NCBI GenBank assembly: GCA_947498055.1
Contig: CANMJA010000007.1
Coordinates: forward strand, 62,001-126,000
DNA length: 64,000 nt
Reading direction: 5' to 3'
From: an uncultured Tenacibaculum sp.
Lineage (GTDB): Bacteria > Bacteroidota > Bacteroidia > Flavobacteriales > Flavobacteriaceae
Shown here in pieces: positions 53,750-62,981 of this stretch (the first letter of the stretch is position 1; each line of letters starts with the position of its first letter). Position numbers and translations under genes: made by a program. The notes below the pieces were generated by a model. The model was not told the origin of the DNA. It made no database searches and worked only from the letters and a program-made list of their open reading frames with translations.

Positions 53750-56131
53750 TTATAATTTAATAGTTAGTTTATTGGCTTCATTGGTATTCCATTCGATTGG
53801 AATTTGTACTTGTTTTTTTTCTTTATTCCATTTAAATGGTAATCGTTTCCCTTTTAAAACAACTTTTTTAGGTGCTTTATTTATGTGATGAATTATGCAG
53901 TTAATTTGTTTCTTTTTAAAAGTATACTTGTTTCCTATTTCTGCTTTAAAATGAATTCTAATTTTGTTATTATTAGTATCAGATTCAAATTGTAAAATTT
54001 CATATTCTCCTTTTTCATAAGCATTTGCTGTAATACCATCATCATTATATATACTTCTTTTACTTTTCTTAATAGAAACATCATGATAATAATGTAAATC
54101 GAATGTAGTTAGCGAATATTCTTCGATAGTTTGTACTACTTTTGTTTGCGGAATAAAAGCTCCAGCCCTTACATAGGTTGGTATGTAGTTTTCTTTTACT
54201 AACACTTTTTTATACTGTCCTCCTTCTACTCGATCGTTACTATAAAAATCAAACCAAACCGAGTTTTTAGGAAAATAAACTTCTTGTTCTTGAACTCCAG
54301 ATTTTATGATAGGAGTAATTAAAAAATCTTTTCCCCATAAATAGGAAGAGGAATTTTCTTGTAACGATGCTGTGTTATCTTCAAAAAATAATGGCCGCAT
54401 TAAAGGTGCACCTGATACATGATTTTCAAAAACAGTTGTGTAATTATAAGGCAACAGTTTATATCGAAGTTCTATAGCTTCTTTTGCTAGTTTTTTAGGT
54501 ATATCTGCTCTAAAAACAGGCTCACTTGGTACTTCTTCTTGTGCATGTGGTCTGTAAATAGGTTGAAAAACACCATACTGTAACCAACGTGCATATAATT
54601 CATCATCTAAATTTGCCCCTGCAAAACCACCTAAATCAGAATGCATAAAGGCAAGACCTTGCATTCCCATTTGCAATGCTATTTCTGGCTGACTTTGTAA
54701 GCCTCCCCAAGTTCTATTTACATCGCCCGACCACGGAATAAACCCGAAACGTTGCGAACCCGAATAACCTGCACGCATTAAAATAAAAGGACGCTCATTA
54801 GCATATTCTTTTTGATATCCTTCAAAAACTAATCGAGCCCAATCGTGTCCATAAATATTATGTACTTCATCTGCTGTACCTGTTGCATGTATCAATTTAG
54901 AAGGATGCACTTCTGGTTCTCCTAAATCTCCCCAAGTACCAGCAACTCCTAATTCTTTTATCTCTTTATAAATATTCCAAAACCATTTTTTTCCTTTCGG
55001 ATTGTAAATATCTATTAAGCCTGTATTCCCAAAATAAAAATCGTATGTATATGGTTTTCCTTTAGAATTTTTTGCTAGCACTTCTTTTTTTACAGCTTCT
55101 TTCCATTTTTTAGAGCTTGTTAACACAAATGGTTCTGTAATTAAAATGGTTTTTACTCCTTCTTTTTTAAAATCAGTAATCATTTGCTTCATATTCGGAA
55201 ATGAATCTTTATATACTTCTAAATTCCCCATGGTTCCTTTTATGTCTTTTCCAAACCAATACAAATCAAGAATTACAGCATCTACAGGTATTTTTTCTTT
55301 TTTAAAAGAGGCTATTGTTTTTCTGGTTTCTTTTTCTGAATGATACCCAAATCTACTGGAAAAATTACCCAATGCCCAACGTGGTAACATGGGTTGTTTT
55401 CCTGTTAAATTGGTATAATTATCTATTAAATCGTACCAAGAATCACCTACGATTACTTGGTACGTTTTTCTTCCTGAAATTGTTTCATAAGTAACTGTAT
55501 TATTTTTTTTGCTATCTAAATCTAAGTAACCAATAGGTGCGTTATCAAAATGAATTAAGTATTTTTTAGAGGATATTACTATTGGCATCGTATAGTTCAT
55601 TAATTCAGAATGCGTTTCATAACCATAATGTGCTTTATTGTACAGCTGTAATCTATTTCCTCTACGATTCATTCCTAAAGCCCTTGCTCCTCCTCCATAC
55701 AAAATTTCATTGGGCGTTATATTTAATTCAATAGCTTCACCTGCTGCTGTTTTTGAATATCCTTTTTTTTCTGAAGTTATTAATTGATTCTTATAAAAAT
55801 AACTTATTTTAAAAGGTGCTTTTTGTATGGTTACTTTAATTCCTTTTGATGAAAAATGAACTTTTGTTACTGTTTCATCATATTTTATATCATTATTAGC
55901 AGGTTTCATAACCACTGCATGAGACTTTTTTTTTAATGTCTCTTTTATAGGCACAAAAGTAGTCTCTATTATTTTTGAATCATAGAATTGAATATTATAA
56001 AACCCATCGTTTACTTTTACTTCAAGAATATTTCCTGATTGTATTGAAGCTTCTATAAATTTTCTTTTTTTATTTTGAGCAACAATAGTACTGGCAATAA
56101 AGCATACTATGATTAAAAGTGTTTTCTTCAT
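53750..56131 (-). CDS. GH31 alpha-glucosidase, exported
   Basis: 793 aa. Signal peptide at about 1-19 (ending STIVAQ). The N-terminal beta-sandwich precedes the catalytic barrel. The nucleophile is Asp402 in GTWGDLGEPEVHP; the acid/base is Asp470 in IPWSGDVNRTW, followed by QMGMQGLAFMHSDLGGF. Proximal and distal C-terminal beta domains follow. It would release glucose from the non-reducing ends of maltodextrins. It overlaps the upstream esterase-like gene by one base and precedes the GH13 gene by 3 bp, so all are co-transcribed. Confidence 0.93.
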   Translation of the reverse strand: MKKTLLIIVCFIASTIVAQNKKRKFIEASIQSGNILEVKVNDGFYNIQFYDSKIIETTFVPIKETLKKKSHAVVMKPANNDIKYDETVTKVHFSSKGIKVTIQKAPFKISYFYKNQLITSEKKGYSKTAAGEAIELNITPNEILYGGGARALGMNRRGNRLQLYNKAHYGYETHSELMNYTMPIVISSKKYLIHFDNAPIGYLDLDSKKNNTVTYETISGRKTYQVIVGDSWYDLIDNYTNLTGKQPMLPRWALGNFSSRFGYHSEKETRKTIASFKKEKIPVDAVILDLYWFGKDIKGTMGNLEVYKDSFPNMKQMITDFKKEGVKTILITEPFVLTSSKKWKEAVKKEVLAKNSKGKPYTYDFYFGNTGLIDIYNPKGKKWFWNIYKEIKELGVAGTWGDLGEPEVHPSKLIHATGTADEVHNIYGHDWARLVFEGYQKEYANERPFILMRAGYSGSQRFGFIPWSGDVNRTWGGLQSQPEIALQMGMQGLAFMHSDLGGFAGANLDDELYARWLQYGVFQPIYRPHAQEEVPSEPVFRADIPKKLAKEAIELRYKLLPYNYTTVFENHVSGAPLMRPLFFEDNTASLQENSSSYLWGKDFLITPIIKSGVQEQEVYFPKNSVWFDFYSNDRVEGGQYKKVLVKENYIPTYVRAGAFIPQTKVVQTIEEYSLTTFDLHYYHDVSIKKSKRSIYNDDGITANAYEKGEYEILQFESDTNNNKIRIHFKAEIGNKYTFKKKQINCIIHHINKAPKKVVLKGKRLPFKWNKEKKQVQIPIEWNTNEANKLTIKL

Positions 56132-57078
56132 TATTTATGTAATAAAAATTGTAGCGGAATATTCAATCTTTTGTTCCATGAATTTTCACTATGATCAGCT
56201 CCTTTAAACTTTAGGTTTTTATAATTTGAACTACGATATCCTATATTATGAAAAATAGCATCCACTTTTTCAGCATAAGGCAGGTAAAATCGGTCTAACG
56301 TTTTAGTACCATAGTCAAAATAAAATTTATGGTTTCTTGGATCTGGGATATTCCCTAGTAAATAATCAAAAATTGCTTTGGCTATTGGATTATTTTTTTG
56401 CGGATTTCCTCCTGGCCAGTGTGTAGAAATACAAGCTGCTCCGTAAAAAACTTCTGGATACTCACAAATTGCGTACATTGACATTAATCCTCCCATAGAA
56501 GAACCAGCTACAAATGTGTTTTTTTGATCGCTTAATGTAGCATAGTTTTTATCTATAAAAGGTTTTAATTCTTTTACCAAAAACTTTACATATTCGTCTC
56601 CAGTAAGATTGGTATTAAAATTCGTAGCTTCTGCTTGTTTATAAATAGAATCTCTTGTTGTTTTTAGCATGTAATCCATTGCTTTTTCTGGAAATAAATC
56701 TTGCCAACGTGTTTCTGGAATACTATAAACACCTACTACTATTAATTCTTTAATTTTTTGTTTTTTTATTAATTTAGAAACCCAATCGTCTACTTTCCAT
56801 TCTTGTTTATTCCATGTCGTAGTTGCGTCGAATAAATTTTGTCCATCGTGCATATATAAAACAGGATACTTTTTAGATGGCGTATAATTATCTGGCAACC
56901 AAACATCCACATTTCGTGATTGAATATTTTTTGAAGGAAAATTTTCTATACGCTCTAATGAACCTGCATAAAGAACTGCTTTTTCTACCTTTTTAACATG
57001 AATTTTATCTTTTTGAGCATTACTTTTCCAACTATTTATAAGTACTATAAAAATTAATAAATGTACCGTATTCTTCAT
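56131..57078 (-). CDS. Alpha/beta-hydrolase fold esterase (esterase D type)
   Basis: 315 aa. A signal peptide covers about 1-22. The esterase D/CE1-like domain has the nucleophile elbow AGSSMGGLMS with Ser194, a late catalytic-type His in GADHSENSW, and a typical MHDGQNLFD motif. In this polysaccharide locus it may remove acyl groups from glucans or act on unknown esters; that is inference. It overlaps the GH31 gene by one base. A hairpin repeat and 162 bp separate it from the GH65 gene upstream. Confidence 0.85.
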   Translation of the reverse strand: MKNTVHLLIFIVLINSWKSNAQKDKIHVKKVEKAVLYAGSLERIENFPSKNIQSRNVDVWLPDNYTPSKKYPVLYMHDGQNLFDATTTWNKQEWKVDDWVSKLIKKQKIKELIVVGVYSIPETRWQDLFPEKAMDYMLKTTRDSIYKQAEATNFNTNLTGDEYVKFLVKELKPFIDKNYATLSDQKNTFVAGSSMGGLMSMYAICEYPEVFYGAACISTHWPGGNPQKNNPIAKAIFDYLLGNIPDPRNHKFYFDYGTKTLDRFYLPYAEKVDAIFHNIGYRSSNYKNLKFKGADHSENSWNKRLNIPLQFLLHK

Positions 57079-57188
57079 AATATTAATGTGTTTTTTGTTA
57101 AGATAACACTTCTTTATTAAGGTGCAAAATGAACTATTTCTTCCTTATAAAATACTTTAAATATGAATAGAGTTTTATAGGTATAATA

Positions 57189-57215
57189 CCTCGCAGGCTT
57201 TTGAAACCTGCAAGG
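57189..57215. repeat. GC-richer hairpin repeat between GH65 and esterase genes
   Basis: The 27-bp element CCTCGCAGGCTT-TTG-AAACCTGCAAGG forms a 12-bp stem with two G-U pairs in RNA. It is much richer in G+C than its surroundings. Similar CCTTGCAGG/CCTGCGAGG hairpins are dispersed in some Flavobacteriaceae genomes. It may terminate part of the operon transcript or mark a mobile repeat. Confidence 0.6.
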
Positions 57216-57240
57216 AATTAATAATCATTTTTATTTAACA

Positions 57241-59553
57241 TTACACTGTTATTAATACATTAGGTTTAACAACAACTTCTTTATTATTTACCAAAATAGT
57301 TACTTCTTCTTTTCCTTCTAAAGCAAACTTTACATCGTCATGACAAACTGAAACTTTAATAATTTGATTTCTAAAGTTTATTTTAAAAGAATAGCCTTTC
57401 CATTGTTTTGGAATTTTTGGTTGAAAACTCAAGGTGTTATTTTGAATTCTCATACCCCCAAATCCTTCTACAATACTCATCCAAGTACCCGCCATAGAAG
57501 TAATATGTAACCCTTCTTCTACTTCTTTGTTATAGTCATCTAAATCTAAACGAGAAGTACGCAAATAAAAAGTATATGCTTGTTCCATTCTATTTAATTT
57601 AGCTGCTTGAATACTATGTACACATGGAGATAAAGAACTTTCATGTACTGTAAAAGGTTCATAAAAATCGAAATGGCGTGCTAATTCTTCTTCTGTAAAA
57701 TGATCTTCAAAGAAATAAAATCCTTGTAAAACATCTGCTTGTTTTATGTATGGAGAACGTAGAATACGATCCCAACTCCATTTTTGATTTATAGGACGTT
57801 GCGATGCATCTAAATTTTTAACAGTAACTAATTCTTTATCTAAAAAACCATCTTGTTGTAAGAAAACTTTTTGTTCTTTAGCATATGGTAAGTATACATT
57901 ACTTGCTACCTTTTTCCAACTATTTAATTCTTCTTCTGAAAACTTTGTTTTTTCTAAAATTCTTTTAAAATCTGAAACATATTTAGATTGTACAATCTCT
58001 ATATTTTCTAAAGCATAATCGATACACCATTTTGCTATATAATTAGTATACCAATTATTATTAATATTATTTTCATACTCATTAGGCCCGGTAACACCCA
58101 ACATTACATACATACTTTTACTTTCTGAAAAAGTAAAACGTTGATGCCAAAAACGAGCAATTCCAATAAGTACTTCTAACCCTTTTTCCGGTATATAGCT
58201 GTAATCATTGGTATAACGATGGTAATTATAAATAGCAAATGAAATAGCTCCATTTCTATGAATTTCTTCAAAAGTAATTTCCCATTCATTATGACATTCT
58301 TCCCCATTCATTGTTACCATTGGGTATAAAGCTGCTCCGTTAGAAAAACCTAATTTTTCTGCATTTTCAATGGCTTTATCTAATTGATTATACCTGTACG
58401 TAAGTAAACTCTTTGCTACTTCTTGGTTTTTTGTTGCCATATAAAAAGGTAAACAATAGGCTTCTGTATCCCAATACGTACTTCCTCCATATTTTTCACC
58501 TGTAAAACCCTTGGGACCAATATTTAACCGAGTATCTTTACCTAAATAAGTATGGTTTAATTGCATAATGTTAAATCGAATACCTTGTTGTGCTTTAACA
58601 TCTCCTTCGATAGTAATATCTGCCATTTCCCAAATCTTAGACCAAGCCTCTTTTTGTTGTTCAAATAGGGCGTTAATGCCTAAATCTGAAGCTAATTTTA
58701 AAACGCTTTTTGAAGCAATTACTAATTCATTTTCTTCATGGTTTGTATCTACAACATACCCTCCATACTTATGAATTGTAAAAGTTTCATTCGTTTTTAC
58801 TTCTTGTTGATATGAAAAAGTAATTTTATGTTCTTCTTGATGTATCTCTGCTGGAATATCTTGTTTTTTTCCATTTACAAGTATCTGAGATTGCATAAAA
58901 GTGCAGGTATGAAAATTAGTTTTCATTGTATGCGCTTCTATAAAGGCTTGTTCTTTTTGAATATCTGTTGAAATATTTGTGGTGTTCCAAAATTGATCGT
59001 CCCAGTTACTATCTTCATTCTGAATACCGCTATCTAAATAAGGCACATATGTAATTAAAGCATCTGAATTTATTGGAGTTACATTGTATTCTATAGCACC
59101 AACCTCATCTAAATCGATGCTCAAAAAACGTTTTGTTTCCACTTTTATGGTAATGTCATTTTGTAACGTAGCTGTAAAACTTCGATATAAAACGCCTTCT
59201 TTCATATTTAATTCACGACGAAAATTGGAAACCGTTTTACAGGTATTTAAATCTAATTCTTCTTTATTAATAAATACATTTATACCAATCCAATTAGGTG
59301 CATTTAACACTTTTGCAAAATACTCTGGATATCCATTTTTCCACCATCCGACTCTTGTTTTGTCTGGATAATATACACCAGCAATATAACTTCCTTGAAA
59401 AGTTTTTCCTGTATATTTTTCTTCAAAATTGGCTCTTTGTCCCATGGCTCCATTACCAATACTGAACAAGCTTTCAGAAGATTTTACTCTATTATCATCG
59501 AATCCTTCCTCAATAATAGACCATTCGTGGGGTATGATATAGTTTTGATTCAT
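57241..59553 (-). CDS. GH65 maltose phosphorylase
   Basis: 770 aa with no signal peptide, so cytoplasmic. The N-terminal beta-sandwich (about 1-270) includes ESLFSIGNGAMGQRANFEE. The (alpha/alpha)6 barrel has the conserved ECHNEWE motif (419-425), which holds the general acid Glu, and CVHSIQAAKLN with the phosphate-binding-type His-Ser. The expected reaction is maltose + phosphate to glucose + beta-D-glucose-1-phosphate. The adjacent beta-phosphoglucomutase gene fits this product exactly. Related disaccharide phosphorylases (kojibiose, trehalose, nigerose) cannot be excluded, but the starch-related neighbours favour maltose. Confidence 0.92.
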   Translation of the reverse strand: MNQNYIIPHEWSIIEEGFDDNRVKSSESLFSIGNGAMGQRANFEEKYTGKTFQGSYIAGVYYPDKTRVGWWKNGYPEYFAKVLNAPNWIGINVFINKEELDLNTCKTVSNFRRELNMKEGVLYRSFTATLQNDITIKVETKRFLSIDLDEVGAIEYNVTPINSDALITYVPYLDSGIQNEDSNWDDQFWNTTNISTDIQKEQAFIEAHTMKTNFHTCTFMQSQILVNGKKQDIPAEIHQEEHKITFSYQQEVKTNETFTIHKYGGYVVDTNHEENELVIASKSVLKLASDLGINALFEQQKEAWSKIWEMADITIEGDVKAQQGIRFNIMQLNHTYLGKDTRLNIGPKGFTGEKYGGSTYWDTEAYCLPFYMATKNQEVAKSLLTYRYNQLDKAIENAEKLGFSNGAALYPMVTMNGEECHNEWEITFEEIHRNGAISFAIYNYHRYTNDYSYIPEKGLEVLIGIARFWHQRFTFSESKSMYVMLGVTGPNEYENNINNNWYTNYIAKWCIDYALENIEIVQSKYVSDFKRILEKTKFSEEELNSWKKVASNVYLPYAKEQKVFLQQDGFLDKELVTVKNLDASQRPINQKWSWDRILRSPYIKQADVLQGFYFFEDHFTEEELARHFDFYEPFTVHESSLSPCVHSIQAAKLNRMEQAYTFYLRTSRLDLDDYNKEVEEGLHITSMAGTWMSIVEGFGGMRIQNNTLSFQPKIPKQWKGYSFKINFRNQIIKVSVCHDDVKFALEGKEEVTILVNNKEVVVKPNVLITV

Positions 59554-59601
59554 TTTCTTCTTTAATAAATAAAAAAAACAAGATGCTTTTTTTATAGGTT
59601 T

Positions 59602-60258
59602 TTAATTTTTTATTAATTGTTTTATAAATGCAGTTGATATTTCTGTAAAGTCTTTAAATATATAATCTGCTTCTTTAAGTGTTTCTTTTTTTCCAATACC
59701 AATAGATATCATATTAGCTGCATTGGCTGCTTGAATTCCTGCTACAGAATCTTCAAAAACAATACAATCTTCAGGTACTATATTTAATTCTTTCGCTGCT
59801 ATTAAAAAGACTTCGGGGTCTGGTTTTGCTTTACTTACATTTGTACCATCTACAATAGATTTAAAATCTTTTATAAGCGCTACTTTTTCTAAAATTGTTC
59901 TTGCATTTTTACTTGCAGATCCTAACGCAAAAGGTTGTTTTTCTTCTTTTAAATAATGAAGAATTTTAGGTACATCTGCTAAAATTTCATCTTCTGTCAT
60001 GGTATTTACGTAGGTTAAATAATCTGTATTCTTTTTTTTCATTAAAGCTGCAAATTGCTCTTCAGATACAGAGGTATTTCCCCATTGCAAAATTTTTTCT
60101 AATGATTTTACACGACTTACTCCTTTAAGTTCTTCATTCTGTGTTTCAGAAAAATCAATTCCTAAATCATTGGCTAATTTTTTCCAAGCCAAGAAATGAT
60201 ATTTAGCGGTATCTACTATAACACCGTCTAAATCAAATATGAATCCTTTCTTATTCAT
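59602..60258 (-). CDS. pgmB: Beta-phosphoglucomutase
   Basis: 218 aa. A HAD-superfamily mutase converting beta-glucose-1-phosphate to glucose-6-phosphate. The nucleophile and acid Asp pair is in FIFDLDGVIVDTAKYHF (Asp8 and Asp10 region), the core Ser in LGSASKN, the Lys in SKAKPDPEVF, and the metal Asp-Ser in VFEDSVAGIQAA. A helical cap (about 15-90) is present. It lies 48 bp after the MFS gene start side and directly upstream of GH65, forming the maltose phosphorolysis pathway. Confidence 0.95.
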   Translation of the reverse strand: MNKKGFIFDLDGVIVDTAKYHFLAWKKLANDLGIDFSETQNEELKGVSRVKSLEKILQWGNTSVSEEQFAALMKKKNTDYLTYVNTMTEDEILADVPKILHYLKEEKQPFALGSASKNARTILEKVALIKDFKSIVDGTNVSKAKPDPEVFLIAAKELNIVPEDCIVFEDSVAGIQAANAANMISIGIGKKETLKEADYIFKDFTEISTAFIKQLIKN

Positions 60259-60259
60259 T

Positions 60260-61639
60260 TTAAATGTCTTCGTTTATTTGGTAAGAGATTGCTTTTTTGT
60301 TTGTTATTAAGAAATTAAATAGTCCAGCAATAATTAAGCTTAATCCAGCAACAATCATTGCATTTATTGTTTTTTCACCTAAAAGACTAGAGATAAAATT
60401 AATACCACCTACGGCAGCTATAATTTGTGGAATTACAATAAACATGTTAAAAATTCCCATAACTACTCCCATTTTTTTAGGATCTACCGAACTTGATAAC
60501 ATAGCATATGGCATAGATAAAACACTACCCCAAGAAAATCCTATTAAAGTAAAGGATAATATTAAATAACTAGGAGATGGAATAAAATACATAGAAATAA
60601 AACCTATACCTCCAGCTATTAAAGAAAACATGTGTACGTATTTTCTATTAATTCTTCTTTTTGCTGTATACAGAACTAATAAAAGAGCAAATACCATAGA
60701 AGATAAACCATATATTCCCATATATTTTCCTACTTCATTAGAAGAAGCTTGAAAAGCTGTATTTGCTACATTGTATGCTTCTGCTTGTACCTTATCGGCC
60801 ATATTATAAGCTGTTTCAATTGGAACAGGCGTTTTAAAAACATGCTCAGTAAGTGCAGGGTTTGCCATCGTCCACATAGTAAAAAAGGCAAACCAACTAA
60901 AAAACTGAATAACCCCTAATTTTTTCATGGTTAATGGCATACCAGAAATATTTTCGATGATATCGGTTAAAAAGCGATTCTTTTCTTTTTTTTCTGCTTT
61001 AAAAGCTTCCATATCTTCTGGCGGATATTCTTTTGTTGTAAATACAGTATATAGTATACTTACTAAAAAAATAACAGCTCCAATAGCAAAAGCTACTTTC
61101 ACTGATGCTGGTAATACTCCAGAAGGTGCCGAATCACTGGCTCCAAATTTAGAAACCATCCAAGGTAAACTACTGGCTATCCATGTTCCAACCCCAATAA
61201 TTAAAGTTTGTACCACAAAACCATAAGAACGTTGCGAATCTGGTAGTTTATCGGCTACCAAAGCTCTAAAAGGTTCCATAGAAATGTTTATAGAGGCATC
61301 TAAAATCCATAGAAAACCTGCTGCAATCCATAAAGTGGGCGAATGCGGTATAAAAATTAGAGTAATAGAACTTAAAATAGCTCCGATAAGAAAGTAAGGT
61401 CTCCTTCTTCCCCATCTTGGGCTCCAAGTACGATCGCTCATATAACCAATTATTGGTTGTACTAGTAAACCAGTTAAAGGTGCAGCAATCCAAAGAATAG
61501 GAATATTATCTATTTCAGCTCCTAATGTTTGAAAAATTCTTGACATGAAACCACCCGTTAAGGCCATTCCAAATTGAATTCCTAAAAAACCAAAACTCAT
61601 GTTCCAGATTTCTAAGAAACTTAATTTACGCTTATTCAT
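60260..61639 (-). CDS. SLC45-type MFS transporter (maltose/disaccharide importer)
   Basis: 459 aa with about 12 transmembrane helices. The opening SFLEIWNMSFGFLGIQFGMAL and the loop SDRTWSPRWGRRRPYFLIGA are characteristic of the SLC45/GPH-like sugar:proton symporters. Neighbouring pgmB (1 bp gap) and maltose phosphorylase genes indicate that the substrate is maltose. It would carry disaccharides from the periplasm to the cytoplasm. It is the first gene of the leftward catabolic operon. Confidence 0.92.
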   Translation of the reverse strand: MNKRKLSFLEIWNMSFGFLGIQFGMALTGGFMSRIFQTLGAEIDNIPILWIAAPLTGLLVQPIIGYMSDRTWSPRWGRRRPYFLIGAILSSITLIFIPHSPTLWIAAGFLWILDASINISMEPFRALVADKLPDSQRSYGFVVQTLIIGVGTWIASSLPWMVSKFGASDSAPSGVLPASVKVAFAIGAVIFLVSILYTVFTTKEYPPEDMEAFKAEKKEKNRFLTDIIENISGMPLTMKKLGVIQFFSWFAFFTMWTMANPALTEHVFKTPVPIETAYNMADKVQAEAYNVANTAFQASSNEVGKYMGIYGLSSMVFALLLVLYTAKRRINRKYVHMFSLIAGGIGFISMYFIPSPSYLILSFTLIGFSWGSVLSMPYAMLSSSVDPKKMGVVMGIFNMFIVIPQIIAAVGGINFISSLLGEKTINAMIVAGLSLIIAGLFNFLITNKKAISYQINEDI

Positions 61640-61664
61640 TATCGTAATAATTAGTTAATAGTAC

Positions 61665-61717
61665 GATAAGCGCTGAGACTTATCTTTCATTGTGCAGTAA
61701 AGATTATTGATAAGTCT
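61665..61717. promoter_or_regulatory. GATAAG cluster and shared 15-bp motif upstream of the maltose operon
   Basis: The 126-bp gap upstream of the MFS gene holds three GATAAG half-sites: 61665-61670 (+), 61679-61684 (-) and 61709-61714 (+). The latter two form a 9-bp inverted repeat, AGACTTATC / GATAAGTCT. TAAAGATTATTGATA (61698-61712) recurs exactly at 62924-62938 in front of the SusC gene. These are good candidate regulator sites. Confidence 0.45.
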
Positions 61718-61765
61718 TATGATGCTGTAAATATATACTTTTTTTATTTACAGTTGCAAAAAAAA

Positions 61766-62782
61766 TTATGCTTTGCTAGATTCTCTTATTTTTAAGTTAC
61801 TCGATATTACTTTAGTTTGTGGAGCTTTTTCTGTTTTATCATTCTCTATTCTATCTATTAATAAATCTGCTGCTTGTTCTCCCATAGTAAAGCCATGTTG
61901 TACTACGGTTGTTATAGAAGGAGAAGAATATTTAGATATTAACCCGTCTGTAAAACCTACTACAGATAACTCTTGAGGTATTTTTAAACCTTTCTCTTTT
62001 GCTATTCTAATTGCTGTAGCTGCATAAATTTCATTTACTGCAAATATTGCGTCTATTTTTTCATTAAATAACACCTTTATCTGCTCGTATATATCTTTAT
62101 CTTCATCTACATTTACAATTAAGTTTTTGTTTATTTTTTTCCCAGATTCTTTAATTGCTCTTTCATATCCTTGCAATCTATCTAAACCAACTGTTACATG
62201 TTCTGGGGTCGTAATAATTCCTATGCTTTTGCATCCAATGTTTACTAAATGTTTGGTTGCTTTATACCCTGCTCCAACATCGTCTACAATAACTCTATCA
62301 CATTCAATAGAACTATGCACCCTATCAAACAAAACCAATGGCACTTCATTTTCTATTAAATTATAAAAGTGATTTAGTTCTTTATTTCTAAGTGTTTCTT
62401 TTGCTATAGAAACAATAAGACCATCTACACTTCCATTAGTTAATACATTTATGGTTTCTATTTCCTTTTCTTGCTGTTCGTTAGAAAAGCAAACCATAAT
62501 GTTATAACCTCGTTCATTCGCTACTTTTTCTATACCTGAAATTACAGTAGAGAAAAAATGATGAACAATTTTAGGTAAAATAATACCTATAACTTTCGTT
62601 TTTTGATTTCTTAATTGTAGCGCTAAATTATTAGGTCTGTAATTATAATAATTTGCATATGCTTTAATTCTTTCTTTTGTTTCTATACTAATTTCATGAC
62701 TATCTCTTAGAGCTTTGGAAACTGTAGAGGTAGATACCCCTAACTCTTTAGCAATTATCTTAATGGTAATTTTTGGCTTCAT
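61766..62782 (-). CDS. LacI-family transcriptional regulator
   Basis: 338 aa. The N-terminal helix-turn-helix spans about 5-25 (TIKIIAKELGVSTSTVSKAL) with the hinge helix RPNNLALQL. The periplasmic-binding-protein-like sensor domain follows (IGIILPKIVHHFFSTVI and VVGFTDGLISKY). It is expected to bind a maltose-related effector and control the flanking utilisation genes. The gene lies between the catabolic operon and the divergent SusC gene. A perfect palindrome of the LacI type is at 62855-62870. Confidence 0.94.
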   Translation of the reverse strand: MKPKITIKIIAKELGVSTSTVSKALRDSHEISIETKERIKAYANYYNYRPNNLALQLRNQKTKVIGIILPKIVHHFFSTVISGIEKVANERGYNIMVCFSNEQQEKEIETINVLTNGSVDGLIVSIAKETLRNKELNHFYNLIENEVPLVLFDRVHSSIECDRVIVDDVGAGYKATKHLVNIGCKSIGIITTPEHVTVGLDRLQGYERAIKESGKKINKNLIVNVDEDKDIYEQIKVLFNEKIDAIFAVNEIYAATAIRIAKEKGLKIPQELSVVGFTDGLISKYSSPSITTVVQHGFTMGEQAADLLIDRIENDKTEKAPQTKVISSNLKIRESSKA

Positions 62783-62854
62783 ATTTTACAAAACTGGTAA
62801 AAAAAAACATACGATATTATCAATATGTTAAGTTATAGTTAGAAAGTTATCAAC

Positions 62855-62870
62855 ACGAAAACGTTTTCGT
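62855..62870. promoter_or_regulatory. LacI-family operator palindrome
   Basis: ACGAAAACGTTTTCGT is a perfect 16-bp palindrome centred on CG, the hallmark of LacI/GalR-family operators. It lies between the divergent regulator and SusC genes, 72 bp upstream of the regulator ATG and 111 bp upstream of the SusC ATG. It stands out from the AT-rich background. Confidence 0.85.
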
Positions 62871-62923
62871 CGCGTTTACAGTTGCTAGAGCATACTTTTA
62901 ATATATATCTTCACACCGCAGAC

Positions 62924-62938
62924 TAAAGATTATTGATA
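62924..62938. repeat. Second copy of the 15-bp shared promoter-region motif
   Basis: TAAAGATTATTGATA matches 61698-61712 exactly, and both copies follow a GCAG within 2 bp. It lies 43 bp upstream of the SusC ATG. Confidence 0.55.
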
Positions 62939-62981
62939 CTAAAAACTAAATCAAATTTACTTATTATCTAAGAATTTACAC

